From Flavobacterium sp. UBA6721 (GTDB lineage Bacteria > Bacteroidota > Bacteroidia > Flavobacteriales > Flavobacteriaceae), in contig DKIJ01000030.1 of NCBI GenBank assembly GCA_002454195.1, forward strand, positions 1 to 64,000: a stretch of 64,000 nt of DNA, written 5' to 3'. Shown in pieces: positions 34,795 through 44,333 of this stretch (within the stretch, counting starts at the first letter, position 1; each line of letters starts with the position of its first letter). The notes beneath the pieces were generated by a model that was not told where the DNA came from, did no database searches, and saw only the letters and a program-made list of their open reading frames with translations. Position numbers and translations under genes: made by a program.

Positions 34795-36396
34795 TTATAA
34801 ATTCTCAAAGAAATCATTTCCTTTATCATCAGTGATAATGAAAGCAGGGAAATCTTTAATCGTGATTTTACGTACCGCTTCCATACCTAATTCCTCAAAG
34901 TCAACTACTTCTACCGAAAGAATGTTTTCCTTAGCTAAGATGGCAGCAGGACCACCGATGGAACCTAAATAGAATCCACCGTAGGTTTTACAAGCGTTCA
35001 TAACGTCTTTGGTGCGGTTTCCTTTAGCAAGCATTACCATACTTCCGCCATTTTTCTGGAACTCTTCCACATACACGTCCATTCGCCCAGCCGTTGTAGG
35101 TCCAAAACTTCCTGATGGCATTCCGTCCGGTGTTTTAGCAGGACCTGCGTAATAAATCGGGTGATTTTTAAAGTATTCTGGCATTGGTTTTCCAGCGTCT
35201 AATAATTCTTTTATTTTAGCGTGAGCAATATCACGAGCTACAATCAAGGTTCCGTTTAATTTTAAACGTGTTTTGATTGGGTATTGAGATAATTTTTTAA
35301 GAATCTCACTCATTGGTTGGTTCAAATCGATTTCTACTGCTTCTTCCAAGTGAGGAGGAGTAGCAGGCAAGAAACGTTGCGGATTAGCTTCTAATTGCTC
35401 TACATAAATACCGTCTTTGGTAATTTTTCCTTTGATATTTCTATCGGCAGAACAAGAAACGCCTAATCCAACCGGACAAGAGGCTGCGTGACGTGGCAAA
35501 CGAATTACACGTACATCATGCGTGAAATATTTTCCTCCAAATTGCGCTCCAATAGCACTTTCTTGGCAAATTTGTTGTACTCTTTTTTCCCATTCCAAAT
35601 CACGGAAAGCCTGACCAGCCATATTTCCAGTTGTTGGTAGGTTGTCATAATAACCAGCAGATGCTTTTTTAACTGCTGCTAAAGTCGCTTCGGCAGAAGT
35701 TCCACCAATAACTAAAGCCAAGTGATAAGGGGGACAAGCCGAAGTTCCTAAATCCATGATTTTAGCACGAATGAAAGCATCTAATGATTTTTCATTCAAT
35801 AACGATTTTGTTTGTTGGTATAGGTAAGTTTTGTTAGCTGAACCTCCACCTTTTGCTAAAAATAAGAATTCATACGAATTTCCTTTTTTAGCATAAATAT
35901 CGATTTGAGCTGGAAGATTTGAACCAGAGTTTTTTTCTTCAAACATGCTGATAGGCACAATTTGAGAATAACGTAGGTTTCTTTCCTGATAGGTGTTAAA
36001 AATCCCTTTAGAAAGCCATTCAGCATCGTCAACACCTGTATATACGTTTTCTCCTTTTTTAGCCATTACAATCGCCGTACCAGTATCCTGACAAGATGGT
36101 AATTGTCCGTCGATGGCAACTGCAGCATTTTGCAATAAATTGTAAGCTACAAATCGGTCGTTGTCGGTCGCTTCCGGATCGTCAAGAATAGCACTTAATT
36201 TCTCTAAATGCGAAGTGCGCAACATAAAAGAAACATCTTTCATTGCTTCTTGCGAAAGTAACTCTAAGCCTTTTGGATCAACTGTTAGGATTTCTCTGTC
36301 TCCTAATTTTTCTACTTTTACGTAATCTGAAGTGATTTTGCGGTATTGGGTATCGTCTTTTAAAATTGGATAAGGATCCTGATAAATAAAGTCCAT
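34795..36396 (-). CDS. Fumarate hydratase, class I (iron-sulfur)
   Basis: From the ATG at 36396 (533 residues) the protein is [12 protein letters not shown]... . An in-frame TTG at 36417 would lie inside the putative -7 element and is rejected. Class I fumarase signatures are [13 protein letters not shown] (cluster Cys), [16 protein letters not shown], and [12 protein letters not shown] in the C-terminal domain. The two domains (alpha about 1-350, beta 351-533) are fused. It hydrates fumarate to malate in the TCA cycle. The family assignment is firm. Confidence 0.93.
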   Translation of the reverse strand: MDFIYQDPYPILKDDTQYRKITSDYVKVEKLGDREILTVDPKGLELLSQEAMKDVSFMLRTSHLEKLSAILDDPEATDNDRFVAYNLLQNAAVAIDGQLPSCQDTGTAIVMAKKGENVYTGVDDAEWLSKGIFNTYQERNLRYSQIVPISMFEEKNSGSNLPAQIDIYAKKGNSYEFLFLAKGGGSANKTYLYQQTKSLLNEKSLDAFIRAKIMDLGTSACPPYHLALVIGGTSAEATLAAVKKASAGYYDNLPTTGNMAGQAFRDLEWEKRVQQICQESAIGAQFGGKYFTHDVRVIRLPRHAASCPVGLGVSCSADRNIKGKITKDGIYVEQLEANPQRFLPATPPHLEEAVEIDLNQPMSEILKKLSQYPIKTRLKLNGTLIVARDIAHAKIKELLDAGKPMPEYFKNHPIYYAGPAKTPDGMPSGSFGPTTAGRMDVYVEEFQKNGGSMVMLAKGNRTKDVMNACKTYGGFYLGSIGGPAAILAKENILSVEVVDFEELGMEAVRKITIKDFPAFIITDDKGNDFFENL

Positions 36397-36414
36397 TAGT
36401 TTTTTGTTTTTTGA

Positions 36415-36422
36415 CAAATATA
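36415..36422 (-). promoter_or_regulatory. Putative -7 element of the fumarase gene
   Basis: Reads TATATTTG on the minus strand, an exact TAnnTTTG match, 18 bases upstream of the ATG at 36396. Confidence 0.5.
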
Positions 36423-36562
36423 AAAATTATTTAGCGTAGCCACAGTTTTTTGACAGCTGTGATTCCTTTAAAAAATCAAACTTTTTGTTATAAAATCAAA
36501 TAAAAAGAGATGCTATTCAATAAAATACCATCTCTTAATTTTTACGATTAATGTTTTAAAAA

Positions 36563-36634
36563 CTAGCCTAATAAGCTGGTAACTAAAAATAGAATTAGCA
36601 ATCCTATGGCGATGTATTTAGTGTATTTTGACAT
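36563..36634 (-). CDS. Candidate 23-residue membrane peptide
   Basis: ATG-to-TAG frame on the minus strand that reads MSKYTKYIAIGLLILFLVTS plus three residues (LLG). It is a basic N-terminus followed by a single hydrophobic helix, the shape of known small membrane proteins. It lies about 140 bases upstream of the fumarase promoter and in the same direction. Length alone gives little statistical support; composition and start codon are the only evidence. The rest of 36423-36794 holds nothing else I can support. Confidence 0.4.
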   Translation of the reverse strand: MSKYTKYIAIGLLILFLVTSLLG

Positions 36635-36794
36635 TTTTTATTTGTTTAAATGAGTTTATAAATATTTGTAAAATTCAAAAGAATGAAAAATAGATTAGAA
36701 ATCCTAGAACTATTGTTGTGTTAATCTGTTAAAATTGATTGTTCGAATATAATTCGTTTCCACGACAACGAATTATATTCTTGCGATATGTTCC

Positions 36795-36987
36795 GTTCCT
36801 ACGGAACTCGGTTTCTTGCTATTTCATATCACAAACGGATTAAAATCCGTTGCTACAAAATGTTTCGAGCCGAAGGCTCTATGATATGTGTTAAATGTGA
36901 AAGTTCCGTAGGAACGACAAATATTGTAGAAACGGATTTTAATCCGTTGAAAACAATCAAATCCATTCAAATGAGAGCCTTAGGCTC
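36795..36987. repeat. REP-like palindrome array, two copies of a three-hairpin cassette
   Basis: Six perfect palindromes in the order A-B-C-A-B-C: GTTCCTACGGAAC (36795), AACGGATTAAAATCCGTT (36834), GAGCCGAAGGCTC (36867), GTTCCGTAGGAAC (36903), AACGGATTTTAATCCGTT (36931), GAGCCTTAGGCTC (36975). Loops vary while stems are kept, which suggests selection for structure. Linkers resemble CTACAAATATTTC in part. Any reading frame across them is a by-product. They flank the dead transposase at 37010-37472. Confidence 0.8.
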
Positions 36988-37009
36988 GGTACATATATAA
37001 TTTTTCATT

Positions 37010-37472
37010 TTATATCATATCCTGAAAAATATATCTTTCGTCAAATGGAACTTGGAATTTATCTAAAAACTCTAAATATTCTTCCTTGAAAGTTTGCTTT
37101 TTATGATGTTCTTCTTGATTAGCAACATAATTGTAAACTACATTAATTTGAGAATGACCATACGAAAACGCACCATAACCTTCCTGCTATTCAAATTTTG
37201 ATTTGGTCAAATGATGATCATTAATGTATTTTGATGATTTTGCTTTTACCGTTTTCATTAATTCCGAAATTGAAACAACAGGTTTAAGACCCAAAAAATC
37301 AATGAACATGATCTTCAACACCATTAACAATTATGGTTTTACATCCAGTTTCATTTATTAAATTACCAATTACGCCAAACAATGTAGATTTCCATTCATC
37401 AGCAATAACAGCTTCACGATATTTTACCGCAAAAACAACCTGAATGTAAATTTGATGATAGGTATTTGCCAT
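37010..37472 (-). pseudogene. Broken REP-associated tyrosine transposase (IS200/Y1 type)
   Basis: Translating the minus strand in pieces gives MANTYHQIYIQVVFAVK at the start (37472) and NQEEHHKKQTFKEEYLEFL near the end, clearly homologous to the intact transposase at 47709-48167. Two lesions are visible: a one-base frameshift right after the catalytic-region DHVH (where the intact copy has DHIHILIG), and a TAG (37187-37189) replacing the Trp in the segment that reads EWQTGFGAF in the intact copy. It is not functional unless suppressed. Confidence 0.85.
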
Positions 37473-37499
37473 AATTGTTTTTTATTGTTTTACATCATC

Positions 37500-37603
37500 A
37501 ACGGATTAAAATCCGTTTCTACAATCTAAATCGTTCCTACGGAACTTACACATTTTCATATATTTTAGAGAGCCATCGGCATAGCGACGGATTTTAATCC
37601 GTT
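37500..37603. repeat. REP-like palindromes on the other side of the dead transposase
   Basis: AACGGATTAAAATCCGTT (37500-37517), GTTCCTACGGAAC (37533-37545), a decayed C-type unit around GCCATCGGC (37572-37580) and ACGGATTTTAATCCGT (37587-37602). These are the same A, B and C units as at 36795-36987. Confidence 0.8.
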
Positions 37604-37622
37604 GTAAACAATCAATTCACAT

Positions 37623-39062
37623 TTAAAAAAACCAACTCGCCACAAAAATAGCTGTAATTACGCAAATAACATCGACTATAAGCATGGTTCCTAAAGCGTA
37701 ACGGGTATTTTTGATATTCACCGAACCAAAATAAACCGCAATAACATAGAAGGTGCTTTCGGCACTACATTGAAAAATACTGCTGAGTCTCCCTGTTAAC
37801 GAATCGGCACCAAAGGTATTCATCGAGTCAATCAAAAATCCTCTTGAACCGGCTGAACTAAAAGGTCTTAGCAAGGCAACAGGCAAAGCATCGACAATTT
37901 CTTTTGTCACTCCCATACTAGAGAAAACAAATCCAAGTCCGTTGCTAATAATTTCAAATAATCCACTGTTTCTGAACAATGAAATAGCTACTAACATCCC
38001 TAAAACATAAGGAAAAATAGTAACTCCGGTTTTCACACCATTATTAGCTCCTGATACAAAAGCTTCGTAAACAGTTGTGTTGGCTTCGGTAAATTTTTGC
38101 TCTTTAACAAAAGAGAAAATCAAGGTGGCCACAATAATTCCGATTAAAATTAATGCTGAAAGATTCGTCGTAAAATAGTTTTTACCAATTAAATCCAGAT
38201 GGTTTACATACATCAGCAAACCAATAATGGCAGCAATCAATACGATCAAACCCATAAGTAACGAAGCACTTTTGAAATTAATTTTTTGTTTTACTCCAAC
38301 AATTAGAAAAGCGGCGATGGTACCAATAAACGAAGTGATAATACAAGGCAGCATTACATCGGCTGGATTGGCAGCATTGGCAGCGGCACGATAACCAATG
38401 ATTGAAGTCGCAATCAAAGTCAGTCCCGAAGCATGAAGGCACATAAACATAATTTGGGCATCGCTGGCCTTGTCTTTTTCGGGGTTGATTTCCTGTAAAC
38501 TTTCCATGGCTTTTAATCCAAAAGGCGTTGCAGCCGAATCCAATCCTAGGAAATTAGCAGCAAAGTTTAAGGTCATATAGGAAATCGATGGATGATTTTT
38601 AGGAATACTTGGGAACACTTTTACAAATACCGGACTCAATACTTTAGCCAGTTTTTCGGAAACTCCCGAAATAATTAAAAGTTCCATTAATCCACAGAAA
38701 AAAGCCAAATAAGCCATCAATGGCAAAATCAAATCCAGTAAAGTACTTTTACAGGTTGGTAATAAACCATCTGATTTTTGAACGCCACTATAAATTTTTA
38801 CCGTTTTGTTTTTGTAAACATAAGTAGTATCAGCATTCAGTGTGTCTCTATTGATTGTAAAGCTTTTTTCTTCTGATTTATTGATGCTGTCTTTTATAAA
38901 AGCAGGAATTTCATCAAGATACTTTTCAGAAACTAAAATAGGATCATCTTTTTTTCCGTTTAAAACATGGTCTATTGTATAATTGCTGCCTGAAAACAAA
39001 CTGAAAATAACAAATGCAATTGACGAAATGAAAATAACCAACCAAAATCTGCTTAATACCAT
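37623..39062 (-). CDS. Nucleoside-recognition (SpmA/SpmB-like, Gate domain) membrane protein
   Basis: From the ATG at 39062 (479 residues; a TTG 13 codons upstream is less likely) the protein has about ten transmembrane segments, with an extra soluble stretch at about residues 25-85. Two halves look like SpmA and SpmB fused: GSMELLIISGVSEKLAKVLSPVFVKVFP-type sequence in the first half, and FVSGANNGVKTGVTIFPYVLGMLVAISLFRNSG in the second. Family members are Gate-domain proteins of unclear transport role; the sporulation name does not imply sporulation here. Confidence 0.8.
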   Translation of the reverse strand: MVLSRFWLVIFISSIAFVIFSLFSGSNYTIDHVLNGKKDDPILVSEKYLDEIPAFIKDSINKSEEKSFTINRDTLNADTTYVYKNKTVKIYSGVQKSDGLLPTCKSTLLDLILPLMAYLAFFCGLMELLIISGVSEKLAKVLSPVFVKVFPSIPKNHPSISYMTLNFAANFLGLDSAATPFGLKAMESLQEINPEKDKASDAQIMFMCLHASGLTLIATSIIGYRAAANAANPADVMLPCIITSFIGTIAAFLIVGVKQKINFKSASLLMGLIVLIAAIIGLLMYVNHLDLIGKNYFTTNLSALILIGIIVATLIFSFVKEQKFTEANTTVYEAFVSGANNGVKTGVTIFPYVLGMLVAISLFRNSGLFEIISNGLGFVFSSMGVTKEIVDALPVALLRPFSSAGSRGFLIDSMNTFGADSLTGRLSSIFQCSAESTFYVIAVYFGSVNIKNTRYALGTMLIVDVICVITAIFVASWFF

Positions 39063-39160
39063 AAATTTATAATTTTTGTAAATGTAAATATTTAACCCCA
39101 AAGTTCACAAAGGCTTTTCGCAAAGAGCAGTAAGACTTTAAATAAAAGTTTAAAAAAAGA

Positions 39161-39868
39161 TTATCGCTTTTTAATTTCAATCAGAGCACTTTCTAAAAAA
39201 TATTTATAATCTCTTCCTTTAGCTGTTTTCAATTTGTTTTCAAGTATAGGAATAGATTTATTGCTTCCTACTGTTTTTAAAGTTGATGCAATCATTTCCT
39301 GTAAATGTTTGTTTTTTTCTTTTTCAAAAGAATTTAATAATTCAATTTCTATATCTGGATTTTTTGCATTTTTCAATGCTATTGCAGCAGAAGTTTTCAT
39401 ACCCATTTTTCCGTTTTTCAAGATATTTATAATTGGAATTAAATTGTATTCCAACGGTTTGTCCATATTTGTGATTGAAATAAGAATTGTTTCTTGAATA
39501 TTTTCTGATTCGCTATTTAATTTATTTACTAAAAAATCGAAAATTTCTTTATCTGATAAATTTTTACATAAATGACCTAAACAGAAATAAGCTTTTCTTC
39601 TAATTTCATAGTTTAAATTAGAGTTTTCAATAATCTTTATTAATGTATCTGCTTCTTTTCTATCAACAATTTTTTCAGCTTCTCTTGTAGCAAACCATGA
39701 AATCCATTTTCCACTTTCTATTGAATTTTTAGCAAAATATTTTTTCCAAATATTATAGGGGAAATAATATTTATTATTTGTCATTTCAATTAAAAGTTTT
39801 TCTACTGGTAATTTCGCAAGTTTCTTTTTTAATTGATTTTCAAAAAGTTTAGTAAAAGTTAAATCCAT
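39161..39868 (-). CDS. HEAT-repeat protein
   Basis: The 235-residue, all-helical protein has about five HEAT-like repeats between residues 70 and 230 (e.g. RRKAYFCLGHLCKNL, SAAIALKNAKNPDIE, MIASTLKTVGSNKSIPILENKLK). HEAT repeats are protein-binding scaffolds. No catalytic motif is visible. It ends 12 bases after... upstream lies the exonuclease gene in the same direction, 12 bases apart, so they may share a transcript. The partner is unknown. Confidence 0.7.
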   Translation of the reverse strand: MDLTFTKLFENQLKKKLAKLPVEKLLIEMTNNKYYFPYNIWKKYFAKNSIESGKWISWFATREAEKIVDRKEADTLIKIIENSNLNYEIRRKAYFCLGHLCKNLSDKEIFDFLVNKLNSESENIQETILISITNMDKPLEYNLIPIINILKNGKMGMKTSAAIALKNAKNPDIEIELLNSFEKEKNKHLQEMIASTLKTVGSNKSIPILENKLKTAKGRDYKYFLESALIEIKKR

Positions 39869-39880
39869 CTCTAAATATTT

Positions 39881-40594
39881 TTAAACATGAATAATCTCCT
39901 CTTCAATCAATAAATCTTCTCTACGTAAACGCAGGAAAATCTGAGCCACAGCAATGGTGTCTTTTTCGCAATAGGTTACAATACGGTCAATATCTTTTTC
40001 GACATAAAAGACATGACCTACCTGACTACCATCGATATCGCCTTTTGGAGAAGGAATTCCAAGCACTTTACACATGAGTTTTAAGGAAGTGAAATGCTTG
40101 TAATCGCCAAATTTCCACAATTCTAAAGTGTCCAAATGCGGAATTTCCCAAGGCTTTTTGCCAAAAAGATTCAGTTTATCTGGAATGGCAATATTATTAA
40201 TAATCATACGGCGGGCGATAAAAGGAATATCAAATTCCTTAGCATTGTGACCACACAATAGGTGTTGCGGTCCATTGAAATGGTTGTTCAACAGATTGCT
40301 GAAATCTTTTAATATTTTCTTTTCTTCTCCAAAAAATGAAGTTACTCTAAAGTTTCGTATGTCATTTTTATTTGCAAAGAAACCAACGGATATACAAACA
40401 ATTTTTCCAAATTCCGCCCAAATCCCCGCACGCTCATAAAATTCCTCAGCCGAAATTTCTTCCTTGCGCTGGTATTGTGTTTTTTGTTCGTACAAAGCTT
40501 GCATTTCCGAATCCAATTCGTTGAAATCGGCTGTTTCAGGAACCGTTTCAATGTCCAGAAATAAGATGTTGTTGAGATTTATTTTTTCAATCAT
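39881..40594 (-). CDS. PolB-like 3'-5' exonuclease
   Basis: A 237-residue DEDD-family nuclease domain: ExoI motif LFLDIETVPE (residues 12-21), ExoII region CGHNAKEFDIPFIARRM, and ExoIII region ..RIVTYCEKDTIAVAQIFLR with the catalytic Asp. It matches the predicted 3'-5' exonucleases related to the exonuclease domain of PolB. The likely job is DNA repair or RNA trimming; which one cannot be told. Confidence 0.82.
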   Translation of the reverse strand: MIEKINLNNILFLDIETVPETADFNELDSEMQALYEQKTQYQRKEEISAEEFYERAGIWAEFGKIVCISVGFFANKNDIRNFRVTSFFGEEKKILKDFSNLLNNHFNGPQHLLCGHNAKEFDIPFIARRMIINNIAIPDKLNLFGKKPWEIPHLDTLELWKFGDYKHFTSLKLMCKVLGIPSPKGDIDGSQVGHVFYVEKDIDRIVTYCEKDTIAVAQIFLRLRREDLLIEEEIIHV

Positions 40595-40614
40595 CAGTTT
40601 TTGTTTTTACAAAA

Positions 40615-41766
40615 TTAGTGTGCTCCCAGCATTTTATAGCTTTCTTCCAGATATACGAATAGGTCTTTACTATGCGGATTTTCGATAGTTCCCTTATTTT
40701 CCTTGTTTCCTAATCGAACAATGATTAACTGATCTTCAGGAATCACAATCACATATTGGCCTAAATGACCTCGCATATAAAAAAGCGGTTTGTTTTTGTA
40801 TTCGCTTAGCCACCAACCATAACCATATTGAGGCGATTCTTTAAAACGTGGTCTTACTGATTTGGCTACAAAAGTACTGTCTAAAAGTTGTTGGCCGTTC
40901 CATTTGCCGTTATGAAGATAGAGTTTTCCAAAACGGGCAAAATCCCTAGCGTTACTAGCTACACAACAGAAAGCCTTTACCAGTCCTTTTTTATCGGTTT
41001 GCCATAAGGCATCACTCTCGGCACCCATAGGTTTCCAGAAAGATTTCGAAACATAATCGGCTAATTTTTTGCCTGTGGCTTTCTCAATGCACATGGCCAG
41101 TAATTGAGTGTTTCCGCTTAAGTATTTATAGGTCTTCCCTGGTGTGTCGATTCCTTTTAAACCCAAAATAATGGGGGTTAAATTGTCATCAAAATAGGCT
41201 TGAGTGGTAATGGAGAAAGGGCTGTAGTAAGCTTCATCCCAGTTTAATCCAGAAGCCATAGAAGCCAAGTCACCCACAGTCATTTCGGCCGATTTTCCTT
41301 TGGAGAATTCAGGAAAAAAGTCACTGACTTTCTGGTCTAAACTTTTAATTTTTCCTTCCATGATGGCTTTTCCTAAGGATGCCGATACGATACTTTTGGC
41401 CATGGAAAATGAATTTGATTTGGAAGCTGCAGCGTAATTATCATAATAGTTTTCGTTCCAGATACTATCGTTTTTTATAATTACAAAAGCGACTGTTCCC
41501 ATTTCTTTATGTAAGTCTTCTAATTTAGAAGTTGGTTTTACCTTGTTATAATCTTTGGCTAAATTCCAGGGTTGTGGTTGATTGCTTTTCTGAATGATTG
41601 CATTATCAAAGTATTTGTAATCATCCAAAAAAGCTGTTGAATGTCCGTTGAGGTAGGTCACCCGAACTGCTCTTAATAAATAATCCTTTTTGAAAATATA
41701 AAGTGAAAGTATCATAAGTCCTATCACAATAACGAATCCTATTAGAATTTTTTTGAGTTTTTTCAT
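40615..41766 (-). CDS. Serine hydrolase (class C beta-lactamase family)
   Basis: A 383-residue protein with an N-terminal membrane anchor or signal (about 8-24), the SxxK motif SMAK (121-124), the Tyr region KYLSGNTQLL and the third motif as RGHLGQY. It belongs to the beta-lactamase/D-alanyl-D-alanine carboxypeptidase/esterase fold group. Resistance to beta-lactams is not implied. The 41767-41946 gap has no further feature. Confidence 0.85.
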   Translation of the reverse strand: MKKLKKILIGFVIVIGLMILSLYIFKKDYLLRAVRVTYLNGHSTAFLDDYKYFDNAIIQKSNQPQPWNLAKDYNKVKPTSKLEDLHKEMGTVAFVIIKNDSIWNENYYDNYAAASKSNSFSMAKSIVSASLGKAIMEGKIKSLDQKVSDFFPEFSKGKSAEMTVGDLASMASGLNWDEAYYSPFSITTQAYFDDNLTPIILGLKGIDTPGKTYKYLSGNTQLLAMCIEKATGKKLADYVSKSFWKPMGAESDALWQTDKKGLVKAFCCVASNARDFARFGKLYLHNGKWNGQQLLDSTFVAKSVRPRFKESPQYGYGWWLSEYKNKPLFYMRGHLGQYVIVIPEDQLIIVRLGNKENKGTIENPHSKDLFVYLEESYKMLGAH

Positions 41767-41946
41767 GGATTTGGATTTAGCTTCGGTACGAATTTACATA
41801 AAAAAAGATAATTCAAATTATCATTTATGCTTTTAATTAAACCATTCAGGAGTTAAGATTCTTCGTTTTCTTTGCGTAAAACTTTGTATCCTTTGCGGTA
41901 AAGTTAAATCTTAATTTACCTTAATTTCTTAATGGTAAAAAGTATT

Positions 41947-42432
41947 TTAAAACAACAATTCTTGTTTTCGTGCTGGATTTTCGTGTTCCAACAACCACTT
42001 TTTACGCCACAATCCACCGGCATAACCCGTGAGTGAACCATCGGTTCCTATAACTCTGTGGCAGGGAACTACAATCCAAAGCGGATTTTTTCCGTTTGCG
42101 GAAGCTACTGCCCGAATGGCTTTGACATCTCCTAATTTTTTGGATAAATCCAAATAGCTCATCGTTTTTCCAAATGGAATTTCGATTAAGGCTTGCCAGA
42201 CTTTTTGTTGGAATTCGGTTCCTTTTGGATTTATTTTGAAATCAAAGTCTGTTCTTTTTCCATCAAAATAGTTCTGAAGTTGATGCACGGCTTCTTCTAA
42301 AACAGCAGGAATTCTTTCGGTTATTTTTCCATTTTCCTGAATGGATATTTCCGAAATTCCGTTTTCATCACCAATAATTTTAGCGATTCCTAATGGAGTT
42401 TTGAAAAAAGTGGTTTCTATATTACTGTTCAT
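41947..42432 (-). CDS. ogt: Methylated-DNA--protein-cysteine methyltransferase
   Basis: The 161-residue protein carries the active-site motif VVPCHRVIG (Cys124) and the helix-turn-helix-like DNA-binding part FQQKVWQALIEIPFGKTMSYLDLSKKLG. It removes alkyl groups from O6-guanine by a suicide reaction. It overlaps the LysR gene upstream by 11 bases, so the two are co-transcribed. The N-terminal Ada domain is absent, so it is the Ogt type. Confidence 0.93.
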   Translation of the reverse strand: MNSNIETTFFKTPLGIAKIIGDENGISEISIQENGKITERIPAVLEEAVHQLQNYFDGKRTDFDFKINPKGTEFQQKVWQALIEIPFGKTMSYLDLSKKLGDVKAIRAVASANGKNPLWIVVPCHRVIGTDGSLTGYAGGLWRKKWLLEHENPARKQELLF

Positions 42433-43315
42433 TTTTACTATTTTTTTGGGTCAAAAAGATGATAGCTTTTTGAGCTATTTCTGATGGATTTCCTTTTGGT
42501 GTTGCCAATAAAATATCCGTGAATCTTTGTGATTTCTTTAATTCTAAAAAGGTCAATTCGGGATAATTATGTGTTTTTCGAATGGCAGAAGGAACAATGG
42601 AAACCCCCAGTCCGTTCTTAACCAACTGAATAATTGAAGAAATATTGTTGGATTCGTGTACGACTTTGGGACTGAAACCATACTGCGCACAGATTTCCAA
42701 TAAAGCATCATAAAAATGCGGCGCATAGTCTTTGTTGAAAAAAACAAAGGTAGCTGATTGTAAGTTTTCCAAATCCTCTTCAGACGGAATGGAATATTGA
42801 TTCTTATTGAAAACCAATGAAAATCGGTCTTTGAACCACAACTGCGAATCGATTTTTGGAGAATGTAAAGGCGCACGGATAATTCCAAAATCAATTTTAC
42901 CTTCTTCCAAGGCTGCTATTTGTTTCACAGTAGGTACTTCATACAATCGAAAATTGACATAGGGATATTCATTCGACAAATACTGAATCAATTTTGAAAT
43001 ATCTCCTGAAAAAGTAGAACTCACATAAGCAATCCTGAATTCACCACTTTGATTTTCAGATATTTTTTTGGTTGTTGCGTTAATACGTTCCAAATTTTGA
43101 AGCAATTCTTGAACTTCTTTTTGGTAATATTTACCAGCTTCGGTTAGGATAACCCTTTTGTTATTGCGTTCAAAAAGGGTGGTACCTAGTTCGGTTTCCA
43201 GTTCCTTAATCTGACGGCTCAAAGGGGGCTGCGAAATAAATAACTTTTCGGCAGCGCGGACAAAGCTGCGTTCTTCGGCTAATTTGAGGAAATATTTAAG
43301 GTGGCGTAATTCCAT
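42422..43315 (-). CDS. LysR-family transcriptional regulator
   Basis: The 297-residue protein starts with the LysR helix-turn-helix MELRHLKYFLKLAEERSFVRAAEKLFISQPPLSRQIKELE (split here: RHLKYFLKLAEE, AAEKLFISQPPLSRQI), then a two-lobed effector-binding domain. It overlaps ogt at its 3' end. The regulated genes are not clear; the divergent methyltransferase at 43571 is one candidate. Confidence 0.93.
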   Translation of the reverse strand: MELRHLKYFLKLAEERSFVRAAEKLFISQPPLSRQIKELETELGTTLFERNNKRVILTEAGKYYQKEVQELLQNLERINATTKKISENQSGEFRIAYVSSTFSGDISKLIQYLSNEYPYVNFRLYEVPTVKQIAALEEGKIDFGIIRAPLHSPKIDSQLWFKDRFSLVFNKNQYSIPSEEDLENLQSATFVFFNKDYAPHFYDALLEICAQYGFSPKVVHESNNISSIIQLVKNGLGVSIVPSAIRKTHNYPELTFLELKKSQRFTDILLATPKGNPSEIAQKAIIFLTQKNSKNEQ

Positions 43316-43415
43316 AAATACCTAATAAGTATTAATAATTGACAAAATAAGTATTTTTAAGTCATATATAAAAATTCTAGGTTTGTGAAATAGAAATCTA
43401 TTTCGCTGATTATTA

Positions 43416-43537
43416 GCCACGAATTCACGAATTAATTTTGAAAATCGGAAATCAAGAATTATACGAATCAATTAGTTAAGCTTATTGTTAGTGAAATATT
43501 GAATTTAGTTAAAAGTAATAGTTCGTGAATTCGTGGC
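43416..43537. repeat. 16-bp inverted repeat with 90-base spacer (dispersed motif family)
   Basis: GCCACGAATTCACGAA (43416-43431) and its exact reverse complement TTCGTGAATTCGTGGC (43522-43537). The arms match the dispersed motif at 24215 and 52829. The spacer holds no gene. They sit in the divergent gap between LysR and the methyltransferase. Confidence 0.7.
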
Positions 43538-43570
43538 AAATAACAGATCCAAACAATTAAAAATTGAATT

Positions 43571-44278
43571 ATGAAGAAATCAACAGTTGCAGAAATCAGA
43601 GAACGTTTTGATAATGAGGTAGAACGTTTTTCTAATTTAGAAACGGGGCAAGTGGCTACTATGGATGCTACCATTGCTTTGGAATTAATTACAAGTACGG
43701 CAAAAGCTGTAAAACCAAATGCCAAAAGTATTTTGGATTTAGGTTGCGGCGCTGGGAATTATACCTTGAAAATGCTTTCTAAAGTGGCTGATTTAGATTG
43801 TACTTTGATTGATTTGAGTCAGAATATGTTAGATAAAGCCAAAGAGCGGGTTTCTGCTGAGACGAGAGGAAATGTAGCTACTATTCAGGGTGATATTCGG
43901 GATATCGTGTTGCCTAAGAATCAGTTTGATATTATTTTGGCTGGAGCCGTTTTACATCATTTACGTGAAGATTCCGATTGGGAAATGGTTTTCCAAAAAT
44001 TGTATGATAGTTTAACCTCTGGAGGCTGTTTTTTAATTTCGGATTTGTTGGTTCAGGATCATGCTGAGGTGAATCAAATAGTTTGGAAAATGTATGCTAA
44101 TTATTTGATAGGTTTAGGAGGGGAGGAGTACCAACAAAAGGTTTTTGATTACATCGAAAAGGAAGATACACCACGCTCGATGAGTTATCAATTGGACTTG
44201 ATGAAGAAAGTTGGTTTCTCTTCGGTAGAAATATTGCATAAAAATGCCTGTTTTGGTGCTTTTGGAGGAATAAAATAA
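43571..44278 (+). CDS. Class I SAM-dependent methyltransferase
   Basis: The 235-residue protein has the motif SILDLGCGAGNYTLKML at about 54-70 and post-motif ILAGAVLHHLREDSDW. It resembles small-molecule (Methyltransf_12/25) enzymes. The substrate is unknown. It lies divergent from the LysR gene, with the inverted repeat in between. A weak hairpin AAAACCCT / AGGGTTTT at 44283-44311 follows it and may end transcription. Confidence 0.85.
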   Translation: MKKSTVAEIRERFDNEVERFSNLETGQVATMDATIALELITSTAKAVKPNAKSILDLGCGAGNYTLKMLSKVADLDCTLIDLSQNMLDKAKERVSAETRGNVATIQGDIRDIVLPKNQFDIILAGAVLHHLREDSDWEMVFQKLYDSLTSGGCFLISDLLVQDHAEVNQIVWKMYANYLIGLGGEEYQQKVFDYIEKEDTPRSMSYQLDLMKKVGFSSVEILHKNACFGAFGGIK

Positions 44279-44333
44279 ACAAAAAACCCTATCTGCAAAT
44301 GAAAGGGTTTTGAGTATTATTAAGTGTGTTTTA

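Noticed and set aside
36417..36796. A larger gene in the gap upstream of fumarase
   Set aside because: Apart from the 23-residue candidate no frame with start, composition or homology could be supported.
36788..37000. A 70-residue open frame across the palindromes upstream of the dead transposase
   Set aside because: It reads through the A-B-C hairpin array; the codons are a by-product of repeat sequence and no protein feature is visible.
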